The notes under the pieces were generated by a model. The model was not told the origin of the DNA. It saw only the letters and a program-made list of their open reading frames with translations, and searched no databases. Below, piece by piece: positions 10,401 to 21,915 of a stretch of DNA of 64,000 nucleotides. The stretch spans positions 23,709,271 to 23,773,270 of the forward strand of contig OZ005608.1 of NCBI GenBank assembly GCA_963930655.1, in the 5' to 3' direction. Every line of letters begins with the position of its first letter. Positions within the stretch are counted from its first letter, which is position 1. Source of the DNA: Myrica gale (taxonomy: Eukaryota; Streptophyta; Magnoliopsida; Fagales; Myricaceae). The translations under genes and the position numbers were made by a program.

Positions 10401-11225
10401 GGTCTTTGCCTGAGTTGACGTACGTACGTGCTGATAAATGGAAACTTGGAAGGGAAAAATTAACGAAACGCTTTATCGATCTTTCATCTGTCTACAGGCG
10501 CTATCCATTATGTGCTAAACTACTCGTAGTTTTAAATCCTTCTTTATCTAATCTCATCGTGGTTAGTCAATTATAGGTACGATATTTTACTTTTGTGTTT
10601 GTGTTGAAATATTTTTGGTATTGAGTTTTGTGTTGGTATTGAGTTTAGTGAAAAAGTGAAGAGAGAGGTAATTTTTTATATTTTTTGTAATTTTTTATAT
10701 TTTTTGATGAGAGAGAGAGATTATATTGTAGTATTTTATTAGGAGAGAGAGAAAAATATTGGTAATATTTTGGGTGCAAACGCACCCTAAGTTACCAAAA
10801 GTACCGTACGAATTTAGTACAAATGAATTAATTGTTTTCTATCAAAGGCATCTCAGTATCTAAATTATCTAAGGTCATGACTTATTTCTGAAGTTGCACT
10901 TTTGAAAGTTTATACTTTTTTTTAAGTAACGTCGAGGGAAATTTGGGCATTCATATATCAGGCTCGAGTGAATTTCGTCCACACGAATTAGATTTAACGC
11001 AACGATAAAATCTAAGAAGACTAATCAGTCCCCATTTAAATTGCTAGTCTTTTGTGTAGTGGTGGTTTGAACTCTCTAGTATGCGCCTAACTTACACTCT
11101 CAAGGCCTCCTGCTGTTCCTTGAACTACCTAGATGGATTGAAAGTTTATACTTCAATATTTGCATTTGGACAAATTTTTTAATTGCTTTAAGTACTTAGT
11201 GTTTGAAATATATGTACGCTCAACT
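10401..11225. other. Intergenic with MITE-like remnant
   Basis: About 10595-10795 is a TTTTGGTATTGAG / GAGAGAGAGA / TATTTTGGGTGCAAACGCACCC type non-autonomous repeat. Related T-rich, GAGAGAG-containing stretches occur at 23770-23940 and, in inverse orientation, at 45800-45930 and 60917-61170. No gene. Confidence 0.35.
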
Positions 11226-11470
11226 CACTACAAAAAAGGTATGTAGCGGCGATCGCTAAAAATGCTGCTAAAAGGTGTTTTTAGCAGCGTTTTTTGGACA
11301 ACACCGTTAAAGGGGGTCTATCGCGGCGGTTAGTGACCGCCTCTACAGGTCCCCTTTAGCGGCGGTTAGTGATCGTCGCTATAGACCCCATTTAGCGGCG
11401 TTTTACAAATGCCTAATTTTTAGCAGCATTTTTTTTCCAAAAACGCTGCTATAGGTATAAGTGCAAAAAA
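11226..11470 (+). mobile_element. CACTA (En/Spm)-like terminus
   Basis: Starts CACTACAAAAAA, the classical CACTA terminus, followed by dense short motifs in both orientations (TAGCGGCG, GCTGCTAAA, TTTAGCAGCG, GGCGGTTAGTGA), which is how CACTA subterminal regions look. The partner terminus is not found downstream, so the element is truncated or its far end has diverged. Confidence 0.6.
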
Positions 11471-13200
11471 ATATTAATTATAAGTTATTTAATGTTAATA
11501 ATTATTTATTTCCTTTTAATATATAATTTTATTTTATCATGTATTTGAAAATTTTTATTTTAAGGGACATACTTAAAAGTATTTAGGTTAATTAGCAAAT
11601 ATATATAAAGTATATGTGCTAATTACTTTTATAAAGTATAAAGTAATGTTATATAAATTAAGTAGGTATATATATAAAGTACTTAGGTTAATTAGCACAT
11701 ATCAATTATATAATAAACACATACTTTTAAATTATAAGTATTATATATTATTACTCACAGCCTATTTTAATTAAGATTATTATACTAATTATAAAAAAAG
11801 TGTAAAGAATGTACATTGCTATATATTTAATATTAAGTATAAATATTTTTAAATACTATTACAAATTACAATTGATTTTAATTTACTAAAAACACATAAT
11901 ATGTATATAGCTTATTATTAAAAAAACTTAAAACTACAATTTAAAAAAAAACACTTAAAACGGTGATTTTGACTTGTCTTAAAAAATGTCAAAACTCATT
12001 GTTTCTCTCTTTAAATTAAACCCTTCCCGCTCCCCTGCGCCCTACTTGTGAAAAATCTAAAGTCTCCCGCCCCCTCTTCGTCAAAGAATGAACAGCCCCT
12101 CCGATCACTGCCCTCTCCGTCGACAGCGCCCCTCCCCTCTTTGTCGAAGCTCCAACCCCTCCCCTCTTCCTCGAAGCTCTAGCTCCTTCCCTCTATGTCG
12201 AAGCTTCAGATCTCCCTCAAGCTCCTCTCCTTCAAAATCTCTCAGCCTCTCTCGCAAAACAGTCTGCTCATGGTATTCAAGGCATCCCTCACTGTCTCTG
12301 ACTCTATCTTACATTCGAATTGTTATTAGGTAGCGAGTGGCTCCGTTAAACTCCAATAAATGGCTTCTGGGAAGGGCGAAGACTCTCGCATAGCGAGAAT
12401 TACCTCTGCCTGTATGCTCTCTTCTTTGTCTGTTCTTACCTACTTAAGAACCTACTTTCTTAAGCATCCATGATCGTGGAGGTCAGTCCATGCTACACAT
12501 TAGGATAAATATTTATATGGGTTGGACTTTGCTTTAGTTGGCATTCTGTTAATGGAGCATCTCTTGTCTCCCATCTCCTAGAGCAACAATTCAACCGCCA
12601 AATCAAATTGTCCTAATTCTATATGCTACAAGCACCCCATCACTCCCATATAGTATGATAATTTATGTTAAGTGCATGCTCATTACAAATCGATAGTAGG
12701 TGAGAAATTTATTCTTCCTAATTTAATTTCCAATTTTAGGATCCTTGTAATTTTTCTGTCAATTTTTTTTGAAGATTTTTATTTTTCTTTCAGTTTCCAA
12801 ATATATCACCTGCTAAAATTGGAAGAAAGAGAGAGCCCTCAAGAAATGAAATATTTTCATTGGGATTTTAGAAGGAAACAACTCTCTTTCTATCAAAATC
12901 TTGATAACTTTGATTAGCAAAAAAAAAATAGAGAACTTTCTGAAAAAGGAAAAACTTTCCCTCTTTCAGGGCATTACCCAAAATTCTTCATTTGGTACAA
13001 TCAATCAAAAAGGAAAAACATTCCCTCTTTTCACGAATGATCCATTCTTATCACAGTAAACATTACTAATTTGCAGGCTTAATGTGCAAAATGAAACTGA
13101 ACTAACTGCGGCTCCATATTCTTTTTCACGCATACAAGGTTGAATCTTAATGCTTAATTTAGGCCGTAAATAAAAAAAGAAGACAGTTGCTAGTACAAAA
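11471..13200. other. AT-rich DNA then CT-rich stretch, no recognised gene
   Basis: 11471-11990 is A/T-rich without ORFs. 12000-12340 is a C/T-rich stretch with imperfect repeats of CCCCTCC..TTCGTCGAAGCTC, giving an 81-codon Ser/Pro-rich ORF (12088-12333) that looks like low-complexity or 5'UTR-like sequence. It may belong to the CACTA remnant. Nothing recognised to 13200. Confidence 0.4.
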
Positions 13201-13434
13201 AGCATGAAATTTATGGATTATTTACTCGATCGTAGATCTTTATTCTACTTTCTTGTAGAGTGGCAAGTAGTACAACTTATTCGCTGTCCCCAAGTATCTT
13301 GACAGCACAATCTTGGCAATGCCAAGACATATCAAGCAACGGCATGCAGAACAACAACAATGATTTCCAACCCCGGTGAAGCAGTCACAATTTAGTTTAA
13401 AAAGGAGGCCAGAAAACATACCAAATCTCCACCT

Positions 13435-16400
13435 TTATAGCATGCTATCCGTTCTAGCAGACAGTCGGCGGAAGAAGTTGATAGGTACTGAAGGTGACCT
13501 GTGGCGAAATCTTGGGTGCCTCATCATGTAGAACCCTGCCAAAGCTGCCACTATCTGGAATGGCGTCACGTACAGCACAAGTGCAGCTATCAGGCAAAAT
13601 GTAACAAAGATTGCTGTAGCACGAGGATCTCGCCAGCTTAGTAGATTCTGAATCCGCTCCCCCTGGGTTGCCACATCACCAACCACGGTCTGAATTCTAC
13701 CAGCCACACTTCGAATACGATCATACCTCATTCTCACTAGATCTGGGCTCCGGCTTGTGGGGAATGTGTCAAATTCCTCGTCTAGCTCATCAGGGTGTAC
13801 TCCCTCAGCTTGTGAGAGTTTTGTGTTCATGTGGGGAGGATACCTTGCGCGGTATCGGAAGTTCCACAATCCAATCAGAAACATGTAGAGGAAAGCTGTG
13901 GGCAAGATCAGTTCTGGAAAACAAACAAGCATAAGAAAGAGCACATGAACAAGCACTGTGGTGATTGGATTCCTCCACATGCAAATATCCCCCGACCATT
14001 TTCCAACAGCAAATAATCCTGAGAAAACAGTCATCAGCCTAAAGAAGTTTGCCTTGCTTCTTCGCATGCTCCAAAGGTGCGAGTCCACATCAGACATGTA
14101 TTCCACCACTTCTTTTCGAAGTGGAGGCTCTGCTCGGCCTAACCTTGCTGCCACTATGTTGACAGCTTGGTGACGTAACATGTCAAGATGCATTATGCTA
14201 AAAGGCCTTACATAGTGCATTTTTGGCAGTAGTGGTCGAGAATATAGGTGAAGCATGTTCACAAATGCGGTGCATGAAAACCGTATTGCCAAATGCAACT
14301 CTCCCATCTTCTTAACACCAGTAGAGTGAAGAACCAGCAATGGATACGAGTGTGTATAAATACGGCCAGCTTCAAGTGTTGAGATACGAATGCGAACCTT
14401 CCCAATCTTCAGGTCCTTGTTACCATTTGATCCCTTTTCACCAAGTTGGCTGTTGTCAAATACACCAATAGTGAGAACTGTAGCTGGATCAAACACCTCC
14501 CATGTGTACTGCTCATTGTATTTTGGAGAAAGGTTGTCAACAATTGTGCGTGTCCGGACCCATTTGTGACCATACTTCGCAACACAATATGTATCTGATG
14601 TTCCCCTTCCATCTCTTGTCTTCATGGGGTGAAGCCCTACTGCATTCAATACTCCAAGTTCTAAAATTCCGATTGGCGGCTTCCATAGTTGCTTTGCAGT
14701 AGGGCGGAGATCACTGCTGTAATGAGTTGACTCGTCAAGGACATGGTATCCTCCATCCAGACAGACTCGGAGATTGATCCGGCTGGAGAACTTCTCTTTT
14801 TTCAACTGATCCACATCCACAGCAACTGGCTTTTCTAGGTTGAACCAACGGGAATGGATCATACGATCATCAGCACGCCTGTCTACAGAGCTCAATGGTA
14901 TGATGACCCTTCCAATGATTTCATCTTTGCCAGGACCAACGCGATCCTCAACTGATAGGATCAGATGATCCTCAAAGGGTTCAGCAGTAACAAACAAAAG
15001 ATCCTCATTCCAAAGAGAACTTAAAGTCCGAGCCTGAACATTTTTGGTTTTCAAAACCTGGTTACCTATCTGTGCCTTCACATACACATCTGGGAATCGA
15101 TTCCTATCCATTGGAACCAAGTCTTGTGCCTCAATAACATTAACCCGCACATACCACAACCGTGGTGCATGATATACTTTTGAACGTATCAATGCAGAGG
15201 CAGCCGGTGTGCTATCAATAGGTGTAGCCGCGTCAGAATGCCATGCATCAGAAAAAGCCTCATCCGCTTGGGTGCCTATCCAGACGGCAAGCATCAGCTC
15301 ACCCTTAACCTTTTCTCCCTTCTTATCTTCAAGCCGATACCACTCTGGAGCCAGAGGGCTATCCGGTGGTACTCTCAATGGAATCTCATTGATGTCAAAC
15401 CTGACAACGCCTACAAAGTCATCTTTGATGAGATCCTTGTCCTTGATCACAACTTCCAGTACGGATGCTTGCATCCGATCCTTTGAAAAAGCAAATACCT
15501 GGTTCCAGACTGGATTTTTCTGCTTCTCAAAGTGTTTTGTGATCCCTTTGTAATTTCCAATTCTCACTTCCACAAATGGATCCAGGCTCCCTGTAACATC
15601 CATAGAAGGAAGATCACGAGCCTTAACAACCCTTACATAGAGAAAATGCATCCGTTCCACAAGATCATAAGTACTAGAAGTCTTATCTTTGTGAATGACA
15701 CGACCACCAACAACTCTTCCACCGCCGAGGAAAGGGCTTGTCTCTTTCAACGCATACTCAACAGGTTGAGAGGATGAGGCCGAGTACATGCGAACTAGCT
15801 TTGGAGGCAGTAGTGGTTCCACTTTCATTTCGTCAGCTCCATACTTGTTTGAATGAATTGGAACTGCTGGAGTAGAAGATTGATGATGATCTTGGTGGTG
15901 TGTTGGATTAGGGAGATGATGGAAGGTGTGTCTTGTTTCAACTTTCTTGCTAGAGTGAGGTTGTGTGGCTGCACTTGGAAAAGTTTGGGCATGTGCATGA
16001 GTTAAGTTGGGATCCCTATTTGGCAATGATTCCACAGCAGGGATCGGCATGGAGGACTTTATGGATGGGTCATCTGTAATATAAACTTTTAATCCAAGTT
16101 CTCCTCTGACGCGCGAGAATATGCCACGCTTTTCCAGAGGGTAGTGCAAGACAACAGCATCCGAGTAGGGAACAAAAGAATTACCAGTGAGGCTAATCTT
16201 CCCAAGAAAGGATCTGGAGTTAGTAGCTTTAACGTTATTGTACAGATGGGCATCAAGAGTGAGATAGTGGAGGTTGGAAGGATCCGATATATTGAAGTAA
16301 AAGCTCTCATTCCAAACAGGGTTAAGATCCTTCTCTTTGATGGTGGTGCGGAACTTTTGACCATCGAAGTAGAGCTCCACAAATGCACTGGATGAACCTA

Positions 16401-16467
16401 GCCCATCTTTAGGCAAGAGATTGTGGGCACTTACTACATCTACCCCTAACTTAAGGTTGCTCACCAT
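13435..16467 (-). CDS. MCTP: multiple C2 domain and transmembrane region protein
   Basis: ER/plasma-membrane tether of the family that includes FTIP1 and QUIRKY. Members act at plasmodesmata and ER-PM contacts in cell-to-cell trafficking. One uninterrupted frame of 1010 residues, as is usual for the family. Domains: C2 near 1-130 (LGVDVVSAHNLLPKDG), a His/Pro-rich linker 150-240, C2 near 275-400 (LYVRVVKARDLPSMDVTG, SLDPFVEV), C2 near 435-565 (VNVIEAQDLVPMDR), C2 near 600-735 (LGVLNAVGLHPMKTRDGRG) and a C-terminal PRT_C region about 850-1010 with two hydrophobic hairpins. The ATG at 16467 gives the normal start just before the first C2. The N-terminal C2 with the IFSRVRGELGLKVYITDD linker resembles the Arabidopsis MCTP6/7 branch, but I do not assign a number. 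Confidence 0.95.
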   Translation of the reverse strand: MVSNLKLGVDVVSAHNLLPKDGLGSSSAFVELYFDGQKFRTTIKEKDLNPVWNESFYFNISDPSNLHYLTLDAHLYNNVKATNSRSFLGKISLTGNSFVPYSDAVVLHYPLEKRGIFSRVRGELGLKVYITDDPSIKSSMPIPAVESLPNRDPNLTHAHAQTFPSAATQPHSSKKVETRHTFHHLPNPTHHQDHHQSSTPAVPIHSNKYGADEMKVEPLLPPKLVRMYSASSSQPVEYALKETSPFLGGGRVVGGRVIHKDKTSSTYDLVERMHFLYVRVVKARDLPSMDVTGSLDPFVEVRIGNYKGITKHFEKQKNPVWNQVFAFSKDRMQASVLEVVIKDKDLIKDDFVGVVRFDINEIPLRVPPDSPLAPEWYRLEDKKGEKVKGELMLAVWIGTQADEAFSDAWHSDAATPIDSTPAASALIRSKVYHAPRLWYVRVNVIEAQDLVPMDRNRFPDVYVKAQIGNQVLKTKNVQARTLSSLWNEDLLFVTAEPFEDHLILSVEDRVGPGKDEIIGRVIIPLSSVDRRADDRMIHSRWFNLEKPVAVDVDQLKKEKFSSRINLRVCLDGGYHVLDESTHYSSDLRPTAKQLWKPPIGILELGVLNAVGLHPMKTRDGRGTSDTYCVAKYGHKWVRTRTIVDNLSPKYNEQYTWEVFDPATVLTIGVFDNSQLGEKGSNGNKDLKIGKVRIRISTLEAGRIYTHSYPLLVLHSTGVKKMGELHLAIRFSCTAFVNMLHLYSRPLLPKMHYVRPFSIMHLDMLRHQAVNIVAARLGRAEPPLRKEVVEYMSDVDSHLWSMRRSKANFFRLMTVFSGLFAVGKWSGDICMWRNPITTVLVHVLFLMLVCFPELILPTAFLYMFLIGLWNFRYRARYPPHMNTKLSQAEGVHPDELDEEFDTFPTSRSPDLVRMRYDRIRSVAGRIQTVVGDVATQGERIQNLLSWRDPRATAIFVTFCLIAALVLYVTPFQIVAALAGFYMMRHPRFRHRSPSVPINFFRRLSARTDSML

Positions 16468-18760
16468 GATGAATAGGCAGGCAAGGGTTGTTGAAGAGAA
16501 GATGAGCTACTGGGGAGATGGAAGTTAGTTATCTGCACAAAAGAGAACGACAGCATGGAGTTAGTATTCACCCATGATAAAAAAAAAAAAAAAAGAAGGT
16601 GAAAGCAACTAACTGATAGATTAAAACAACTCATTCAAAGTAGTAGAAACAATATGTCCAGGAAATAAGAAATAATACTACGAAAGCAGAAGATGTCCTG
16701 GAAAAATGCAAAATTCAAAAGCACTGAGATGAAAGAAGAGTAATTCCGGTTGTGATTTTTGGAAACATATGGAGCGCTTTGAAATTCCAATAGGCAGGGG
16801 AAAATCACTTGACATGGACAGCCCTTCTACAAGGGAGCTACTAAAGGACCAGACATGAAACTAAACTCAAGAATCTATCATCCAGAGGAAAAACTTCCGG
16901 AAAATTCATTGAATAGCAGTAGCCATGCCTGAGAAATCATATTTAGGTAAACTAAACCAGATGCCACTGAAATTAACTGAACAAATTTCCTTGCAAGGAA
17001 TTGCAGTTCAAAGATGGTTTAGTTAAAGCCACCAGCTGAAAGGCTTGAAAAGACACCTTAAAAAAAGACATGCTATTAAATGCCAAAGACGTGCAATTAA
17101 ATGCCAAGCAAATACAAAAAGAACGCATTTGAGATAAGCTGCATACTAGTTCGCCATCAAATATGCCCAAGAACCAAAAGTTCAAGTAAACTAATCTAAT
17201 TTCAACTTACCATGATGGGTTACATGGAATCCCTATGTCGCTAGCCTATCTAAATCCACATCCCCATGTACCTCTCTTAAATATATTCTTTTTTTCTTCT
17301 TCTAAGTCTCTCTTAAATCTATTCACTCATACAATACTGGCAAACCAGGGATTACGGTGTTCCAATCAATAATTCAGGTAATATAATTGCCCTCTGGTTC
17401 AGTGATCTGGTCTTACATGGAAAAATAAAATTTGCAACCACAGGAAGTAGACAAATCAGCGATGCTGAATGCAACAAATATAATGCGCAAAAAACGTTTT
17501 GAATAGTAATACGATGTAGAGAGTTACCTGTTACAATCATTGATAAAAAAAAAAAAGATCTGTTACAATCTTTGGCCAATGCCACTAAAGAAAACGAATA
17601 GCCACAGAGAATGATCCAAGGCTAATACTTTATATTCTTCTTTAATTTGCACCACTGTCTATTGAAGATTTTATGAAAAAGTAAACCGATAATTACTAAA
17701 TAACCACCACCAGCCAAATCTTGTATCGAATACAGACAAAACAGAAGTTGACATTTTTCGAAAACCCCAAATTATATAAACTATAATTTTCCCTTCTTCA
17801 AGAGCAGAATGGGAAGAAAAAAACAAACACACCCTGAATCCAGAACATGTTATCGCTTCGGCTCCATTATTTTTATTGAGTCAATTCATCTCTAAATTAT
17901 TTGTAGAATACGACACCAGAAAACGAAACCTAATCTTCTGAATTTAAGAACACTAAAACCGGGCCTTTGAATAAAACAATGTTCCTCGAGGACAATAAGA
18001 AATATTTTTAATCTTCTTCCATGGCAAACATGTGCAACACTCCGTTATAGAAGGATCTTAAAAGTATCAACTTTATTTTATCACTACGCCACCCTTCGAA
18101 GCTAAAGATCCTTAAAGTTCGCTTCACACACGAGCTACACTGGAGGACGCAGAAAATAAAAAATCAACGTGAAAAAACAACGGGAAAAGAAAATCCACCC
18201 ACATCTCTTTGATCCGTTTGGTTGCCGAGAAAATTCAGAGAGAGACAGCATGCCGAAAAGATAGATCAAGCAAATAAAGAGGAAAATGCAACAAGCCAAG
18301 GAATCTATCGAAGAACATATTTTCAAGATACAAATTCATCCCCATATCTACCAACATTACTGACTTTAGCGGTTTAGCCACACAAACGAACTAAAGTTGG
18401 AGTAAATAGATACTCTATATACAGAAAAATATAATATTTAACTCGAAAAAAATGATATGCAGCTCATTTTTTTTTCATTTCATCAACCTTTTACAAATTA
18501 CAAAACAATCCAAACGTAACATTAAGGAAACGAACAGTTTAAAAATAACTAAAACCCAAAAAATAGCAGAATCTCGCTTTTCAGAGGTCGGCATTGAAGA
18601 GTATTGCATTGCAGAGAACGCAGGTAGGAAAAGAGTTACCTCCTTGCAGCTAAAAAAACCTCAAGAATTTACGCCATTTTCAAAACTTCAAAAATATCTC
18701 AGTTTGGTACTGCCTTTTCCACACAGCTGAAGCATCGAAGAGAGAGAGAGAGAGAGAGCG
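16468..18760 (-). other. MCTP 5'UTR with probable 2.1-kb leader intron
   Basis: Minus strand: a leader exon rich in GA/CT (about 18640-18760) ends GCAAGGAG before GTAACT (donor at 18639). The matching acceptor TTGTGCAG lies at 16533, 65 bp before the start codon. 5'UTR introns are common in MCTP genes. No coding sequence was found in the intron. Confidence 0.5.
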
Positions 18761-18768
18761 AGCGAGAT
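18738..18768. repeat. GA microsatellite
   Basis: GA dinucleotide run passing into GCGAGCGA, with a second GA-rich run at 18849-18873. It lies at the presumed transcription start of the MCTP gene, where GA/CT tracts are common in plant core promoters. Confidence 0.7.
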
Positions 18769-18873
18769 GGCTAAAGTGGCAGGGAGCGCGGAACGAGGAG
18801 TCAAATAGAGGGGAGTGAAAACAAGAAATGCAGTTACAGCAGTGAGTCAGAGAGAGAGCGCGAGCGAGAGAGA

Positions 18874-21519
18874 AGAGCTTCTAATACGAAGGTACTGTAG
18901 TATACTGTATGGTGCGACGCAATACGCATGAACAGTGTCTCCAGTTCCGAGAGCCAAAACTAATTAACGGTCCGTTTTTTTCCCAGTTTCCTTCGTCCGC
19001 TTTCCAGTCTCCTTTGCGCTTGAAGAGAAACGATTCAGTAGCACGGCATGAGTTTGGTAAACGTGAAATTCTAATGCTTTGATCCGCGCATTTCGGTGCG
19101 AGATATATGCACGAAGCGTCTTAAGGCCCTGATCTTTTAACCTTGTCGGTTGATTTTAAAGTCCTCGGTGGTCCAGTTTATGGTATGGCGCGCCAGAGAT
19201 TTTTAATGAGGTTCGGAACGGGCACGTTCGTTTAATGATTTTAAAAACTTTTTATTTATTTTAAAATTATTTTTAATCTAAATATTTCAATCATTTAATA
19301 CTTTTTTTTATTTAATCATTGATTTTTTTTTTTGTGAAAAATAACACAAAAATTATTATTATAATTATTTACAAAAACTCATAAAAATTTATCTTATAAA
19401 AATCTTATGTTCAAATATATTTTTTTACTTTTATATTCTCTAAGAGAATTAACTTTAAAATTTTTTTTTTTCCAAACATCATTTCTATGGAACACATCCC
19501 AAATATCTAGTAAAGTTCTTATATGAATTTATAATTTTTAAGTTCCTTCAACATTTTCATCAAGATTCACTAAACTCACATCAGTCACGCAGTGGCGGAT
19601 GCAATGGGAGACGCTTGGGATGGTTGCCCCCTCAGTTATGTCAAATTAAATATTTTTGTTTGCATGTATTTGCCCCAAGGAGGGCCAAGCTCGCCCCCTT
19701 GAGCCTGGCTAATTTCGTAGGCCCAACCCTTTTTTTTTTAATTATCAGAGGGTGAACTGTTTTAAAAAAAAAACTTTAAGCTTCTCCCTCCCCGCGTTTA
19801 AGTGTTTTCTTCTCAGCCCCACGATTTCATGAAGACTCTCTACCTCCAGCCATCTTCTCCCTCTCGGCCTCTCACTATAATACCCCAAATTTCGACAGTT
19901 AGGAGTTACTTCTATGCGTAAAATCTGTGAAAATCGACAAAAATTAGGGGTAGAAATCAGTTATCACAAAATAAATAATCTTGATAACAAAATCACGTTT
20001 AAAACTTCAAAACAATTGAATAAAAATACATCGTTTAAAACTCTTTAAAAACCGAAAAATTACAATGAAAACACTCAGTTTAACTTAAATTATAAACATT
20101 CTCTCAGCTACTCACCCAGACACCATCTAACATGACTCTCGACATGCTCCTAAATATTACAATGAAAACACTCAGTTCAACTTAAATTATTATGCTATGA
20201 TGCATATTATGAGCCACATTTAAAAAGTGAAAATAAATAGAAAACTGTAAATTTCAATCTATATAACTATAATCGTAAAACAACTTTTTATCTTTCATAA
20301 TAATATTATAGAAAACCCATTTTGGCAATAACTGTGGGTCACATTTATCCCCGTGACAGAGTTGTGCAATTGTTACCTAGTTTGAGGATTAATTAAACTA
20401 AGCCAATATTATGGGTATAATTCTCCCTCACTAAGGTTTGACCCTGTCCAAGTGTGCACTCGAGAATAACTTACAAAATAAAACTCTGTTTCCAGAATGT
20501 GTGCACTCAATGGGTTGAAATTGGTACCAATGTTGATATCTCTATAAACTCGGGGACTCATGGTTTGAAAATACATAACATATTATACTATAAAAATCAT
20601 TTTAAACTTTGCATCTATAAATTCTTTTCATGAAATATAATGTACAAATCTTAATTAACAATGAACATAAAAAAGCTTGATTTAAACATTGAAAACATCA
20701 TGTAATATCATTGAACATAAAAATAGGCTCATGTTTACACATTTTATGCTATAATCTTTGACAATTTTATCAAAATGTAACGCACATAAAAATCCGAGAG
20801 TTTTCAATAAAACATGCAATCCTCAAATATCGCCTTGATTTTTTAGGAAAATCTAACATAATAACCTCACTTATCTCACCATTCATAACACTCGAACCTT
20901 TTATCAATTAAACTCGAAGACCTCAAAAAATTAGACTATAAATTACAAAAGATGTACTAATTAAAATGTCCAAAACGTGATTTTCCCTTAATTTGTACTT
21001 TACTTCTCATTTCGAAGTCTTAGGACTCATCTTCCTAGGTACTCAATTAATAATTGTTTTTGCACTAAATAATGAGTAATTGTGGAGGGATAATGTGCTT
21101 TCCTCTCAGTGTCCACAGATAAAACGTCAAGACGGAATATGATTAAAGACAAGGATTCTTAATTTTTAATTTGAATTACACAGTATAATATGAAGATAGA
21201 TAAATATAATATAGAAAACTTATACCATTTAATATTTCTTATATAAAATTTCAGACAATAAAATTATACTAAGGCAGGTTTATCCAAGGAAGTATTCGGA
21301 ATTATCTTGGTCTTTAAAAAAGGAGAAAAAATTGTAGACCGAAGCAAGAAGAAGAGTTGTAGCACGATCTAAGTTTCAATGAACAAGCATCTTCTAAGTT
21401 CAATGTTCCATGTCACGAGCCCGCATGAATAAATGCTTTCAAGGCGAGACTTAGCAATCGGAAAGACGAATTTTATATGGACGAACTCCGTTGATTCAGG
21501 GTGAGAGGCGGGAGAGAAT
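18874..21519. other. Gene-poor repeat DNA
   Basis: No gene on either strand. A CAGTGGCGGATGCA at about 19591 followed by GGTTGCCCCCT..GCTCGCCCCCTTGAGCC resembles the start of a hAT-like or other GGCGGAT-tipped repeat, but no partner end was seen. The span 19870-21200 is A/T-rich, starts TACCCCAAATTTCGACAG and could be old LTR-retrotransposon DNA in reverse. Neither is firm. Confidence 0.4.
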
Positions 21520-21915
21520 GATGAGGACCTGGGCTCTAGATCAAAAGATATGTCTTACAGTTAGAGTTATCCAAGCCCTCTTATTAACTCTTCTAATTAG
21601 GTTCTCCTAAGCAATGTGAGATCTCAACAATGCTCCATCCTTCGAAGACCGACGCTTTCGTCGTCTGCGTCTCCCACATGACCTCTATAGGGGGCTTTCA
21701 CAGGACTTGAGTCTACCCTGACCCGTACAGGATCTATAGGGTCGAAGAAAATGAGTTTATGCAAGCCACCACACGACCTAAGAAAGACGCATGAGCCACC
21801 AATTGATGAGAACCTGGGCTCTAGACCAAAAGACATGCCTTACCGTTAGAGTTATCCAAACCCTCTTATTAACTCTTCTAATTAGGTTCTCCTAAGCAAT
21901 GTGAGATTTCAATAG
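21520..21915. repeat. Pair of about 110-bp direct repeats
   Basis: 21520-21630 and 21804-21915 share GAGAACCTGGGCTCTAGA, the AAAAGA..GCCTTAC..GTTAGAGTTATCC block and TAATTAGGTTCTCCTAAGCA in the same order and orientation. The 170 bp between them contains CGAAGACCGACGCTTTCGTCG. This looks like a fragment of a dispersed repeat with internal duplication. No coding role. Confidence 0.75.

Noticed and set aside
12088..12333. Ser/Pro/Arg-rich 81-codon ORF
   Set aside because: It arises from a low-complexity CCCTCC/GTCGAAGC repeat and looks like leader or repeat sequence, not a protein.
13668..16395. Several ORFs of 60-115 codons on the plus strand under the MCTP gene
   Set aside because: They are antisense shadows of a conserved 1010-codon frame and show no family features.
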